In this document: piece by piece, positions 7,908-16,924 of the stretch
How the letters are laid out: each line of letters begins with the position of its first letter
How positions within the stretch are numbered: position 1 is the first letter of the stretch
Assembly: GCF_021043395.1 (NCBI RefSeq)
Contig: NZ_JAJNKE010000021.1
Coordinates: forward strand, 1-64,000
DNA: 64,000 nt
Direction of reading: 5' to 3'
Source: Clostridium guangxiense
GTDB lineage: Bacteria; Bacillota; Clostridia; Clostridiales; Clostridiaceae
The notes under the pieces: model-generated
Database searches by the model: none
What the model saw: only the letters and a program-made list of their open reading frames with translations
Told to the model about the DNA's origin: nothing
Translations under genes and position numbers: made by a program

Positions 7908-8297
7908 TTAAAATTTATCAAATGGTTCAGGAAATATATCTTTCATTTCCTTTATTATATAATTTTCCTTATCTTTAGCTAATATTATTTTAATATCTTC
8001 AGCTGCAAATTCATTTATTACCTGTCTACAAATACCACAAGGATAAGTATATCCGTCATCATCAGATACTATCGCAATTGCTTTTATGGATGTTTTTCCT
8101 TCTTCACTTACAGCCTTAAATATAGCTGTTCTTTCAGCACAATTAGTAGCTCCAAAAGACACATTCTCTATATTGCATCCACCAAAAATATTATTGTTTT
8201 CAGTAAAAACTGCTGCTCCAACTCTAAAATGTGAATATGGAACATATGCCTTTTCTTTATACTCTAATGCTTTTTTTATTAAAAACTTGTAATCCAT
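7908..8297 (-). CDS. cdd: Cytidine deaminase
   Basis: 129-aa homotetrameric-type cytidine deaminase of pyrimidine salvage. The zinc/catalytic motif NCAERTAIF supplies the first Cys and the catalytic Glu, and PCGICRQV the other two Cys ligands. The substrate strand FRVGAAVFTENN is also present. SD AAGGAGAAAC lies before the ATG. It is 17 bases upstream of era and separated from dgkA by a 158-base gap holding a long inverted repeat. Confidence 0.96.
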   Translation of the reverse strand: MDYKFLIKKALEYKEKAYVPYSHFRVGAAVFTENNNIFGGCNIENVSFGATNCAERTAIFKAVSEEGKTSIKAIAIVSDDDGYTYPCGICRQVINEFAAEDIKIILAKDKENYIIKEMKDIFPEPFDKF

Positions 8298-8324
8298 AAT
8301 AGTTTCTCCTTCTATAGATCTATA

Positions 8325-8424
8325 GATAAACTAACTGTTTCAATTATTGAAATTCATTTGTACCAAAATCCCCAGAAGACAGCATTTTGGTACAAATAAA
8401 TTTGAAGTTTCAGGGTGGTTTATC
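8325..8424. repeat. Long imperfect inverted repeat between dgkA and cdd
   Basis: Left arm 8325-8369 and right arm 8384-8424 pair over about 41-45 bases; the inner 14 bases are perfect (ATTTGTACCAAAAT 8356-8369 / ATTTTGGTACAAAT 8384-8397) around a 14-base loop. No T-tract follows on either strand, so it is not a plain terminator. It could be a miniature transposable element remnant, an RNA processing site or a cis regulator of cdd-era-recO. Confidence 0.75.
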
Positions 8425-8456
8425 TTTACTTAAACATAATTCATAATACACAATTT

Positions 8457-9164
8457 TTAACGAAATATCTTAAATAAAATTATAGTAATTAAAATTCCAA
8501 AAATTGCTCCTACTACTACTTCAAACACAGAATGAATTTCTGAATCGACCCTACTTTGAGCAACTATTACTGCTAAGAGATAGCTAAGAACTATAACCTC
8601 AATTTCTGGTGATATAAGTGTTATCATTGTTGCTAATGAAAATGCTATTACACTGTGACCACTTGGCATTCCTCCTCTTAAAGGAGTTCCTTCGCCAAAT
8701 TTTGCCTTGACTATAAGCGTAACAATACAAACAATAATCAATATCATAAACAGCATATATGGATTAGAATTTTTAACTCTATTTATGAGGTGATTAGTAG
8801 CCGGTTTAAGTTTATTCCAAAATATAACAAATCCTACTATGACAGCATTTATGGCCGTTACAAGAACTGCTCCAGCTGCTACATTCTTTGCTATTTTAGC
8901 GAGTGGATGATAGTAATTGACATACAAATCAACAACACTTTCTATAGCTGTATTAATGAGTTCTGCTGCTATTACCATTGTTATAGTTATGGTTATTACA
9001 AGAAGTTCAACCTTAGACAAATCTGTAAAAAAACAAACAGTAAGTATCAAAAGTGTAAATATAAAATCTATTCTAATATTAAGTTGTGTTCTTATAGCAT
9101 ATATTATACCCTCAATTGCATAGTTAAAACTATCCACAAGCTTTTTCATCTTCATAAATATCAT
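8457..9164 (-). CDS. dgkA: Diacylglycerol/undecaprenol kinase fused to a PAP2 phosphatase domain
   Basis: 235 aa, twice the usual DgkA length. N-terminal half (about 5-120) is a DgkA-type integral membrane lipid kinase: SFNYAIEGIIYAIRTQLNIRIDF, then EL-I-TAIESVVDL, the kinase signature. C-terminal half (about 135-235) has PAP2 phosphatase motifs: KAKFGEGTPLRGGMPSGHSVIAF (motif 2 PSGH) and SRVDSEIHSVFEVVVGA (motif 3-like SR...H). Eight or so membrane segments in total. The fusion puts a lipid kinase and a putative lipid-phosphate phosphatase in one chain, probably for undecaprenol recycling. An ATG three codons in is an alternative start. Confidence 0.88.
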   Translation of the reverse strand: MIFMKMKKLVDSFNYAIEGIIYAIRTQLNIRIDFIFTLLILTVCFFTDLSKVELLVITITITMVIAAELINTAIESVVDLYVNYYHPLAKIAKNVAAGAVLVTAINAVIVGFVIFWNKLKPATNHLINRVKNSNPYMLFMILIIVCIVTLIVKAKFGEGTPLRGGMPSGHSVIAFSLATMITLISPEIEVIVLSYLLAVIVAQSRVDSEIHSVFEVVVGAIFGILITIILFKIFR

Positions 9165-9263
9165 CCCATACCTTAAGAATTCACTTAGTAAATTATATAT
9201 ATAATAAATTATATCAAATTAATTTTATAATTGTTACAAAAATGCTTTTATTTTAATGATAAC

Positions 9264-9295
9264 TATGGCATGCACACAATTTTGTGCATGCCATA
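9264..9295. terminator. 13-bp perfect hairpin after ybeY
   Basis: TATGGCATGCACA (9264-9276) / TGTGCATGCCATA (9283-9295) with loop CAATTT, beginning directly at the ybeY stop. No strong T-run follows, so it may stabilise a 3' end or terminate weakly. Confidence 0.5.
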
Positions 9296-9296
9296 A

Positions 9297-9797
9297 TTAT
9301 CTACTAATACCAAACCTATTTAATATTTCTTCTTCTCTTGCCCTCATTTTTTCCTTATCTATTTCTTCCATATGATCATACCCCATTAGATGAAGTACTG
9401 AATGCACTGTAAGATATAAAACTTCTCTTAAAAAAGAATGACCATATTCTATACTCTGCTCCTTGGCTCTTTCAAGAGAAATTGCTATATCCCCTATGAC
9501 AAGTTTTTCATCATCCAAATATGTATCATCAAATTCATAATCAGAATATACATCTTTAAAAACCTTTCCCTCTGGATATTCAAGCATAGGAAATGAGAGC
9601 ACATCTGTAACACTATCTACATTTCTATTTTCTCTATTTATATTCCTTATTTCTTTATTATCGATTAGTATTACAGAAACTTCATAATCTACTTTAACTC
9701 CTTCTTCTTTAAGTCCGTAATCAATTATTTCTTTTATCTTATCTAAAAGCTTATCTTCTACATTAATAATTTCTTGTCTATTATCTATAAATATCAT
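9297..9797 (-). CDS. ybeY: Endoribonuclease YbeY
   Basis: 166-aa single-strand endoribonuclease of rRNA maturation and ribosome quality control. The zinc site is [11 protein letters not shown] (H-x3-H-x5-H) near the C-terminus, and the conserved [12 protein letters not shown] is upstream. It starts 7 bases after the pgpH stop and precedes the dgkA fusion, matching the standard phoH/pgpH-ybeY-dgkA-cdd-era order (phoH is absent here). Confidence 0.96.
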   Translation of the reverse strand: MIFIDNRQEIINVEDKLLDKIKEIIDYGLKEEGVKVDYEVSVILIDNKEIRNINRENRNVDSVTDVLSFPMLEYPEGKVFKDVYSDYEFDDTYLDDEKLVIGDIAISLERAKEQSIEYGHSFLREVLYLTVHSVLHLMGYDHMEEIDKEKMRAREEEILNRFGISR

Positions 9798-9804
9798 AAA
9801 GTTC

Positions 9805-11868
9805 TTACTCCTTTTGTTTTTTCAATTCACTTTTATCAACAGGATACTCTATCCTTTGATGATATATTCCAAGCAGTGCTTTTAAAAATGCTTTTCGTAT
9901 CTCTCCAATATCCTTTAGAGTGAGATCACAATTGCTTAGTTGTCCATCACTTAACCTTTCATTTATTATATTATTTATCATCTCTTCTACTTTGCATTTA
10001 GTGGGTTCATGTATTGATCTTACAGCCGCCTCTATACTGTCTGCAAGCATTATAATAGCTATTTCCTTACTTTCTGGAACAGGACCTGGATATCTAAAGT
10101 TTTCTTCCTTTACTTCATCTGGATTTTCACTTGAATTTTTTAGCGTTATATAAAAATATTTAACCAAAGTGTTACCATGATGCTGCTCAATGGCATTTTG
10201 TATTATCTTTGGTATATTGTACTCTTTTGCAAGCTCTATGCCATCTTTTACATGAGAGATTATAACAAGAGCACTTAAATTAGGATTTATCTTTGAATGT
10301 GGATTATCAACTCCAATTTGATTTTCCTTAAAAAAGTATGGCCTCTTTATTTTTCCTATATCATGGTAATACGCAGATACTCTTGCTAAAAGTGGATTTC
10401 CTCCAACTTTTTCAACAGCAACCTCTGCAAGATTAGCTACCATTATACTATGATGATATGTTCCTGGTGCTTCCATTAAAAGCTTTTTCATAAGAGGATG
10501 ATTTGGATCTGATAATTCAAGAAGCTTTACCGAAGTAACTATTCCAAAAACATTTTCGAAAATAGGCAAAAAACCTATTGTGAGAACTGCTGATAAAATC
10601 CCTCCAATAAAAGTAAATGCTGCTTTTTTAACATTATCAACAACATTATTGCTGAGTAAAAATCCAACAGAAAATGCTACAATTGCACTTATAAAGGCTA
10701 TAAACATAGCAGCATAAATTGTATCACTTCTCTGCTGCATTTTTCTAAATACTATTGATACTAAAATACAGCTTAATATTGTAAGTAAAATTATTTCCGT
10801 ATTAAATTCACAAACCGCAGAAATTAAAATACTGTTTAATATACTCTCTATTAATGCTATCTTATAATCTAAAAGCAATGTTAAAAGCATAGGTACACAT
10901 GCAAGTGGTATTAAAAATGGTGAAATAATGCTTATAGTTCTAGCTAATATAATAGATATTATATTTAAAATAAACACCATTATAAGTTTTCCACTGTCAT
11001 CGTAAACTTGTTTATAATATTTAAAAATATAGTATACTTCAAGAAATAGTACTATAGAAACAAGCATAGCTAAACTGATGTATATATACCAATTATAATT
11101 GTTTTTACTATTTAAAAGCCCAAGATCCTCAAGTATTGCAATTTCATTTGCAGTTACAGGTTCGCCTTCTTTAACAATTACTTGCTCCTTTTTTACTATT
11201 ACAGGGGAAACCTTTTTGGCAATTTCCTCTTTGATTTCTTTAGTTTTGTCGGAATCATAGGTCATATTAGGCTTTATATAAGAATATACTATGTCTTTTG
11301 CTAAATTATATTCACTTTTATTTAGTTTTGCACTTTTAAACTGTGCATCAGCAGTTTCTTTGGCTTTTTTAATATCTTCTGGATTTTCTTCACGAATTTC
11401 ACCATTATATATTTCTTTGATTGCTTTAATTACAACCTGCTGCAAATTTTTTGTTTCATCTTTACTTAAAGATAATATTGCACTTAAGTCAGCATCGCTA
11501 ATATTTGCTGTAATAGAGCTTTTTAGTTCATCCAATTTTTTAGAATTATCAAAAGTTGTATCTTTAACAGAATTTATAGTTGCAAAATTTTCATTTAGAT
11601 CGGATAAACTTTCGTCTAAAACTTGAGAATTTTTATTGTATTGAAGCCCTACAGAGTTTACCGCCTGGTTTATTCTGTCATTAGTTGCATTTCTATCTTT
11701 TACATCTCTAGGCGCTTTAATATCTATCTTAGCAATATCTCCTTCTTTTAAATTGTATTTTTTAGTAATCAAAGATGTTAAAATTATTCCATAGATAATA
11801 AAAAAGGAAACTAATAAAATTAACACCTTTTTAACTTCATTTTTTTTCATAAGCATAAATATTTTCAT
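9805..11868 (-). CDS. pgpH: 7TM-HD cyclic-di-AMP phosphodiesterase, PgpH family
   Basis: 687 aa. One N-terminal membrane segment, a long extracytoplasmic 7TMR-HDED region (about 35-255), seven membrane segments (about 260-445) and a cytoplasmic HD domain: [24 protein letters not shown] (the HD pair), H near [12 protein letters not shown], and [13 protein letters not shown]. The family hydrolyses c-di-AMP. Start ATG has GGGTG 7 bases upstream. Same operon as ybeY downstream and probably yqfC-yqfD upstream, though a weak stem (11904-11910/11977-11983) follows yqfD. Confidence 0.93.
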   Translation of the reverse strand: MKIFMLMKKNEVKKVLILLVSFFIIYGIILTSLITKKYNLKEGDIAKIDIKAPRDVKDRNATNDRINQAVNSVGLQYNKNSQVLDESLSDLNENFATINSVKDTTFDNSKKLDELKSSITANISDADLSAILSLSKDETKNLQQVVIKAIKEIYNGEIREENPEDIKKAKETADAQFKSAKLNKSEYNLAKDIVYSYIKPNMTYDSDKTKEIKEEIAKKVSPVIVKKEQVIVKEGEPVTANEIAILEDLGLLNSKNNYNWYIYISLAMLVSIVLFLEVYYIFKYYKQVYDDSGKLIMVFILNIISIILARTISIISPFLIPLACVPMLLTLLLDYKIALIESILNSILISAVCEFNTEIILLTILSCILVSIVFRKMQQRSDTIYAAMFIAFISAIVAFSVGFLLSNNVVDNVKKAAFTFIGGILSAVLTIGFLPIFENVFGIVTSVKLLELSDPNHPLMKKLLMEAPGTYHHSIMVANLAEVAVEKVGGNPLLARVSAYYHDIGKIKRPYFFKENQIGVDNPHSKINPNLSALVIISHVKDGIELAKEYNIPKIIQNAIEQHHGNTLVKYFYITLKNSSENPDEVKEENFRYPGPVPESKEIAIIMLADSIEAAVRSIHEPTKCKVEEMINNIINERLSDGQLSNCDLTLKDIGEIRKAFLKALLGIYHQRIEYPVDKSELKKQKE

Positions 11869-11986
11869 ATTAATTCACCCTTTTGTTTAACACTGCTTAT
11901 AAAGGGTTACCGTACCAAAACTTAATCTATGCATGTTCAAGGCACATGAGACATATATAAATTAATAGTTGAATCAGTAACCCTAT

Positions 11987-13120
11987 TTACTGTATCATTC
12001 CTATATCTTCTTCTGTTATTACTAAAATTCTAATTGTACACAAATCTCCACTTGTTGTTGTATCAACGCTTTTATTAATTACTTTTATATTTTTATCAAA
12101 CTTAGAAGAAATTTTTTTATACATTTCATCGGCTTCATTTTTAATAAGCTTTTCCTTATTTTGCTTTTCTAATTTATCTTCAACTTCATAATATGTTTCT
12201 TTATTAAAAAATAAATTGCTATCTATTATTTTATCATATTTCTTAAACTTGTTTGCATTTTTTTTCAAATAAAATTTTTTATCTCCAATTTTTATATAAT
12301 AATTTTCCAAATTTTTTCCCGTTCTCACTCTAACATGCTTAGATAAGCTAACGTCCACTGATTTTTCATAAGAAACTTGTGCAATAACATTTCCTTCTGC
12401 GTGAACATTATAAGTACTTCCTTCCTTTCCTTGCTCTCCTTTTATAAGTACTTGTCCTTTTTTAACGACATCTCCAGGCTTAACAACGGCAGTACCAGAC
12501 TTTGTATAAATTCTAAGTATATACCCGTCTTTATTCGCTGCAATATTACACAGATTAGTGTCATTTATTATTTGAGGTGGTTCTTGCCTTTCTGCAATAT
12601 TAACTTTGAGATGAGAGCCATATATCCTAACTCTGGCCCACATTATATCATTATTTCTAAGAGCAAGCTTTTTTTCAATATCATAAACATTTAAGTTTCT
12701 TTTATTTATTCCAGGTCTTATACCTAAATTATATAGCTGGAGCCTTATATTATACGGTGGTATATTTTTTTCTGTATTTATATCTATTCCCCATATAAAA
12801 CCAGCTAAATAATGTATAACAACTAAAAACATGACAGCTCCTATCACTAGAGAAAATCTATTTTTTAACTTAAGTAAAACGAACCCAAACCCTCTTGTTC
12901 TTATTATTTTTACTCTTGATTTTGTTTTAGCTGCTAAATCCTTTATTTTTTTGTAATCTTTAAGTTCTGTTTCTATACGAATTAAGTTCATATCCATCCT
13001 ATGTATTTCAATTAATTTTATTTTATTTCTCCAAAGTAAATTTAAAAACTCCTCAATTTTTTTAGTTCTAATTTCAATGGTTATATAAGCATGTTTTGTT
13101 TTATCAAATTTAACTTTCAT
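11987..13120 (-). CDS. yqfD: Sporulation protein YqfD
   Basis: 377 aa if started at the ATG at 13120 (GGAG 9 bases upstream); a start further upstream would overlap yqfC more. N-terminal cytoplasmic domain, one membrane segment (about 92-110, SLVIGAVMFLVVIHYLAGFIW), then an extracytoplasmic part with HLKVNIAERQEPPQII and a barrel-sandwich-like TKSGTAVVKPGDVVKKGQVLIKG. YqfD is a conserved spore-former protein of unknown mechanism, expressed in the mother cell in Bacillus. Overlaps yqfC by 11 bases. Confidence 0.93.
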   Translation of the reverse strand: MKVKFDKTKHAYITIEIRTKKIEEFLNLLWRNKIKLIEIHRMDMNLIRIETELKDYKKIKDLAAKTKSRVKIIRTRGFGFVLLKLKNRFSLVIGAVMFLVVIHYLAGFIWGIDINTEKNIPPYNIRLQLYNLGIRPGINKRNLNVYDIEKKLALRNNDIMWARVRIYGSHLKVNIAERQEPPQIINDTNLCNIAANKDGYILRIYTKSGTAVVKPGDVVKKGQVLIKGEQGKEGSTYNVHAEGNVIAQVSYEKSVDVSLSKHVRVRTGKNLENYYIKIGDKKFYLKKNANKFKKYDKIIDSNLFFNKETYYEVEDKLEKQNKEKLIKNEADEMYKKISSKFDKNIKVINKSVDTTTSGDLCTIRILVITEEDIGMIQ

Positions 13121-13412
13121 CACTATCATCTCCATACGCAATAGCTTTGAATTTCCCGCCAATTATTATTGTGCTTTTCCCTATAAAAAGAATTTCAAGA
13201 TTGCTTCCTTTTATCCTTATAATTCCTGATGTAGTACTTACTTTAATTAGATTTTCATTAAAGGTAAGAATTTCCTTATGATTTTCTATGGATATTTCTT
13301 CATTTCCTAATATTGAGATATCTATCTTTGGTATGTCTAAAACTATATCTGTTGGAAAATCAAGTTTATTTGCTATACTTCTTTTTATGTTACTTAATCT
13401 AAATTTCTTCAC
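13110..13412 (-). CDS. yqfC: Sporulation protein YqfC
   Basis: 100 aa, small beta-rich YabP/YqfC-family protein (LPTDIVLDIPKIDISILGNEEISIENHKEILTFNENLIKV with the conserved G-x-I-x-I-x-G...). Its coding frame runs into yqfD, so the pair is translationally coupled. In Bacillus the pair is under sigma-E control. SD AGGGTGAAG lies before the start. Confidence 0.92.
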   Translation of the reverse strand: MKKFRLSNIKRSIANKLDFPTDIVLDIPKIDISILGNEEISIENHKEILTFNENLIKVSTTSGIIRIKGSNLEILFIGKSTIIIGGKFKAIAYGDDSDES

Positions 13413-13484
13413 CCTTCCACCCTCAAACGTTACAACACTTCCATATTAATTTATGACTTTAAGCTACAATAAATTACTACAAAA

Positions 13485-13516
13485 TAAAAATGGAAGGAAT
13501 ATTAAACTCCTTCCAT
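13485..13516 (-). terminator. Terminator, third of a tandem set
   Basis: ATGGAAGGA (13490-13498) / TCCTTCCAT (13508-13516), followed on the minus strand by TTTTATTTTG. Furthest from yqeY of three terminators in series. Confidence 0.8.
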
Positions 13517-13546
13517 CTTATTTCCACTAGCACCAATTTCACATAA

Positions 13547-13580
13547 ATAAAATTGGAGATGTCATTAAGCCATCTCCAAT
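13547..13580 (-). terminator. Terminator, second of a tandem set
   Basis: ATTGGAGATG (13552-13561) / CATCTCCAAT (13571-13580), followed on the minus strand by TTTATTTATG. Confidence 0.75.
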
Positions 13581-13608
13581 TTGAATACATTTCTTACGAA
13601 ATCACATT

Positions 13609-13636
13609 AATAAAAGATCCGGCAAATCCGGATCTT
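13609..13636 (-). terminator. Terminator, first of a tandem set, after yqeY
   Basis: AAGATCCGG (13614-13622) / CCGGATCTT (13628-13636), GC-rich stem followed on the minus strand by TTATT; 13 bases after the yqeY stop. Confidence 0.8.
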
Positions 13637-13649
13637 ATACAATTCCATT

Positions 13650-14099
13650 TTATTTACTATTTAAAAACTCTTTCACGAGTTTACTAACTAATGAACCATC
13701 TGCACGTCCCTTTGTTTTAGGAGTTACAGATTTCATTACTTTTCCCATGTCTTTCATGCCATTTGCTCCAACTTCTTTAGCTACATCGTTAATAATACTT
13801 TTAATCTCATCTTCAGTCAATTGCTGAGGAAGGTAATTCATAAGGATTTTTATCTCATTATTAGCTTTATCAACTAAATCTTGCCTATTACCTTTTTCAA
13901 ACTCAACTAAAGCCTCTCGCCTCTGTTTAACTTCTCTTGATAAAACCTCAATGACATTTGAGTCATCTAACTTTTCGCCATCGGTTTTTTCAACCTGTAA
14001 AACAGCAGCTCTAGCCATACTGATTATGTTAGCCTTAAATTTACCTCCACTTTTCAAGGCTTCTTTCCAATCTTGCTGTAGTTTTTCCTTAAGGGACAT
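13650..14099 (-). CDS. yqeY: GatB/YqeY domain protein
   Basis: 149 aa. All-helical YqeY domain related to the tail of the GatB amidotransferase subunit: LKEKLQQDWKEALKSGGKFKANIISMARAAV at the N-terminus and the conserved MKDMGKVMKSVTPKTKGRADGSLVSKLVKEFL at the C-terminus. It follows rpsU by 20 bases, the usual rpsU-yqeY pair. The molecular role is not settled. Confidence 0.93.
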   Translation of the reverse strand: MSLKEKLQQDWKEALKSGGKFKANIISMARAAVLQVEKTDGEKLDDSNVIEVLSREVKQRREALVEFEKGNRQDLVDKANNEIKILMNYLPQQLTEDEIKSIINDVAKEVGANGMKDMGKVMKSVTPKTKGRADGSLVSKLVKEFLNSK

Positions 14100-14119
14100 T
14101 CACGTACCTTCTTTCAAAC

Positions 14120-14296
14120 CTATTTAAACTTTCTTTTTCTAGCAGCTTCAGATTTTTTCTTTCTTTTTACACTAGGCTTTTCATAATGTTCTCTCTTTCT
14201 TACTTCTGAAAGAACCCCCGCTCTAGCACATTTTCTCTTAAATCTTCTTAACGCATTCTCTAAAGATTCATTTTCGCCAACTTTAATTTCTGACAT
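14120..14296 (-). CDS. rpsU: 30S ribosomal protein S21
   Basis: 58-residue S21, read directly: begins [19 protein letters not shown] and ends in the basic tail [13 protein letters not shown] stop at 14120-14122. The length and the [13 protein letters not shown] segment are typical. GGAGGGA lies upstream of the ATG. First gene of an rpsU-yqeY unit that ends at three tandem terminators. Confidence 0.96.
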   Translation of the reverse strand: MSEIKVGENESLENALRRFKRKCARAGVLSEVRKREHYEKPSVKRKKKSEAARKRKFK

Positions 14297-14433
14297 CTAT
14301 ATCCCTCCCTCCGCTAGCTTAACTATAATTCAAATGCAGCTATTGGGCAAAATAACACAAAACAATTATACAACACATAAAGCTTTAATGTCAACAATTT
14401 CATGCGTTCATAGAACAATTTATATGCATGTTT

Positions 14434-14778
14434 TTAGCCTGGAGGCCAGTTAAGACTTCTACCTCCAAGTAAGTGGAAATGAACGTGTGGAACACTCTGC
14501 CCACCATTTTCTCCGCAATTTGAAACTATTCTATACCCAGCTTCATCAATTCCAAGCTCTTTTACTAGCTTAGGAACAGTTTTAAATATATGTGCTATTA
14601 TTTCAGCGTCTTCATCATTAACATCATTAAGACTTGAAATATGTTTTTTAGGAATAATAAGCACATGCACTGGAGCTTCAGGATTTAGGTCCTTAAAGCT
14701 TATTATTTTATCATCTTCATATACTTTATTACTTGGTATTTCTCCCTTTACTATTTTACAAAAAACACAATCATCCAT
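14434..14778 (-). CDS. HIT-family nucleotide hydrolase/transferase
   Basis: 114 aa from the ATG at 14778 (GGGGGTGA SD); an upstream in-frame start would add a 10-residue tail overlapping that SD. CVFCK gives two of the zinc-ligand Cys of the Hint/PKCI branch. NGGQSVPHVHFHLLGG carries the HxHxH nucleotide-phosphate site. Cleaves nucleoside phosphoramidates or dinucleotide polyphosphates in characterised relatives; the substrate is unknown here. Confidence 0.93.
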   Translation of the reverse strand: MDDCVFCKIVKGEIPSNKVYEDDKIISFKDLNPEAPVHVLIIPKKHISSLNDVNDEDAEIIAHIFKTVPKLVKELGIDEAGYRIVSNCGENGGQSVPHVHFHLLGGRSLNWPPG

Positions 14779-14841
14779 GTAATCACCCCCTTCTGATAAT
14801 ATATTCAATATAAATCAAATTTTTTCCTCTATGCAATGCAT

Positions 14842-16146
14842 TCACTGTATAATTTCGCCAATTAAATACTCATTCTTATCAGAAATAATATTTACATCTA
14901 ATATAGATGAAGATATATTCTTATGGCTTTCTACTACAACTTTTATATAATTAGTAGTATATCCTTCGTACAATTTACTATTATTTTCAAAATTACTTTC
15001 AAAAAGCACCTTCATACTTCTTCCAATAAATTTCTTTATAAATTCACTCTCATTTTTATTGTTAAGTTCAATAAGCTTAGCACTTCTAGCTTCTTTTACA
15101 TTACCATCAACCTGCTTGCTCATATCAGCTGCCTTTGTGCCTTCTCTCTTAGAATATTTAAATATATGAGTTTTAGTAAGCTTTATATCCTTAAGGAAAT
15201 TATAAGTTTCATTAAATTCACTTTCAGTTTCACCTGGGAAACCCACAATAACATCAGTTGTTATTGACACATCCTTTATATTCTTTCTAATCTTTTCTAC
15301 AATATTCTTGTATTCCTCTGCTGTATAATGTCTATTCATTCTCTTTAGTGTATCTGTACACCCACTTTGAAGTGACAAGTGAAAATGAGAACACATCTTT
15401 TTCATAGATCTTATCTTTTCAATTACTTGATCTGTAAAAAATGTCGGTTCAATTGATCCTATTCTTATTCTATCTATACCTTCAATTTTTTCGGCTTCTT
15501 CAATAATCCTAATTAAATCCCAACCATTTTTAAGATCAAGACCATAAGATGCTATATGTATTCCTGATAATATAATTTCCTTAAATCCGTGCTTAGCAAG
15601 TTCCTTGATTTCATTTATTACCTCATCAGGATCTTTACTGCATATTCCACCCCTTGCATAAGGTATAAGACAGTATGAACAAAATCTATTACAGCCATCC
15701 TGTATTTTTAAAAACGCCCTTGTCTTATCATGATATTCTTCTATTTTAAGATCTTCAAATTTTTTATCTCTAAAAACATCTTTGACGTTTACTATTTGCT
15801 TTCTTTTTTCAATAAATTCATTTAAATATTTTATTATATCTCCCTTATTTTTAGTTCCAAGTATTATATCAACACCATCTATTTTAGATACCTTCTCAGG
15901 CTCAACCTGAGAGTAACATCCTACAACTGCTATAAGAGCATCCTTATTTAATTTTTTTGCCTTACTTATCATCTGCCTTGATTTTCTGTCACCCATATTT
16001 GTAACCGTACATGTATTTATAACATAAACATCAGCCTTGTCTCCTGGCTCTACAAGTTCATATCCTTCTTTAATAAACTTTTCGGCCATAGCTTCACTTT
16101 CATATGAATTTACTCTGCATCCAAGTGTGATAAAAGCAACTTTCAT
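14842..16146 (-). CDS. mtaB: tRNA (t6A37) methylthiotransferase MtaB
   Basis: 434-aa radical-SAM methylthiotransferase that makes ms2t6A37 in ANN-decoding tRNAs. N-terminal UPF0004 domain with Cys in TLGCRVNSYES, NTCTVTN and VGCYSQ for the auxiliary 4Fe-4S cluster. Radical-SAM CxxxCxxC in CNRFCSYC (about 150). C-terminal TRAM domain. The CRVN(S/Q)YES N-terminus favours MtaB over MiaB. The start codon overlaps the rsmE stop (TAATG). Confidence 0.94.
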   Translation of the reverse strand: MKVAFITLGCRVNSYESEAMAEKFIKEGYELVEPGDKADVYVINTCTVTNMGDRKSRQMISKAKKLNKDALIAVVGCYSQVEPEKVSKIDGVDIILGTKNKGDIIKYLNEFIEKRKQIVNVKDVFRDKKFEDLKIEEYHDKTRAFLKIQDGCNRFCSYCLIPYARGGICSKDPDEVINEIKELAKHGFKEIILSGIHIASYGLDLKNGWDLIRIIEEAEKIEGIDRIRIGSIEPTFFTDQVIEKIRSMKKMCSHFHLSLQSGCTDTLKRMNRHYTAEEYKNIVEKIRKNIKDVSITTDVIVGFPGETESEFNETYNFLKDIKLTKTHIFKYSKREGTKAADMSKQVDGNVKEARSAKLIELNNKNESEFIKKFIGRSMKVLFESNFENNSKLYEGYTTNYIKVVVESHKNISSSILDVNIISDKNEYLIGEIIQ

Positions 16147-16898
16147 TATAAATTTCCTCCAATATCGGATAGTTCATACATAACAAGTGAAGTACATACA
16201 AAACCTGCTGTTTCAGTTCTAAGTATTCTAGGTCCTAGTGTAATTATATGTGCTCCAATTTGCTTTAGTTCTTCTATTTCTTGTTCATCAAAACCACCTT
16301 CAGGTCCTATTACAATTGCTACATTTTTAATGTTCTTACCATCTATTTCTTTCACTACTTTTTTTAGTCCAGTACCTTCTTCGTTTTCATAAGGAACTAT
16401 CACTAGATCAATGTCTTCTAGCTTTTCAAGCATATCATTAAACTCAATTACATCATTTACTTTAGTTATTAAACTTCTTTTACTTTGCTTACATGCTTCA
16501 AATGCAATCCTATTCCATCTATCCAGTTTCTTGAATTCCTTCATTTCGTTTTTTACAACTACTCTTTTCATTATAACAGGATTTATTTCCTTTAGTCCAA
16601 GTTCGCAACCTTTTTGAACTATAATATCCATTTTTGCTGCTTTAGGGACTCCTTGAAATAAATATACATCAAGTGGACTTTCATTGTTCACATCTAATTT
16701 TTCTATTATTTTAGCTTCTACAATGCTTTTATCTATATGAGTTATTTCTGCTACAAATTCCTCTCCATTGCAGTTGTTTATGCTTATTTTTTCCCCTTCT
16801 TTAAGCCTTAACACCTTATATATATGTTTCACATCATCGCCGTATATACTTACAATATTATTAACTATATTTTCTTTGGCGACAAAAAATTTGTGCAT
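16146..16898 (-). CDS. rsmE: 16S rRNA (uracil1498-N3)-methyltransferase
   Basis: 250-aa SPOUT methyltransferase RsmE. N-terminal PUA-like domain (HKFFVAKENIVNNIVSIYGDDVKHIYKVLRLKEGE) and C-terminal knot with IGPEGGFDEQEI and LGPRILRTETA for SAM. Located prmA-rsmE-mtaB, the common clostridial order after dnaJ. Confidence 0.96.
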   Translation of the reverse strand: MHKFFVAKENIVNNIVSIYGDDVKHIYKVLRLKEGEKISINNCNGEEFVAEITHIDKSIVEAKIIEKLDVNNESPLDVYLFQGVPKAAKMDIIVQKGCELGLKEINPVIMKRVVVKNEMKEFKKLDRWNRIAFEACKQSKRSLITKVNDVIEFNDMLEKLEDIDLVIVPYENEEGTGLKKVVKEIDGKNIKNVAIVIGPEGGFDEQEIEELKQIGAHIITLGPRILRTETAGFVCTSLVMYELSDIGGNL

Positions 16899-16924
16899 AT
16901 TTTAGAACACTCTCCTTAAATATT

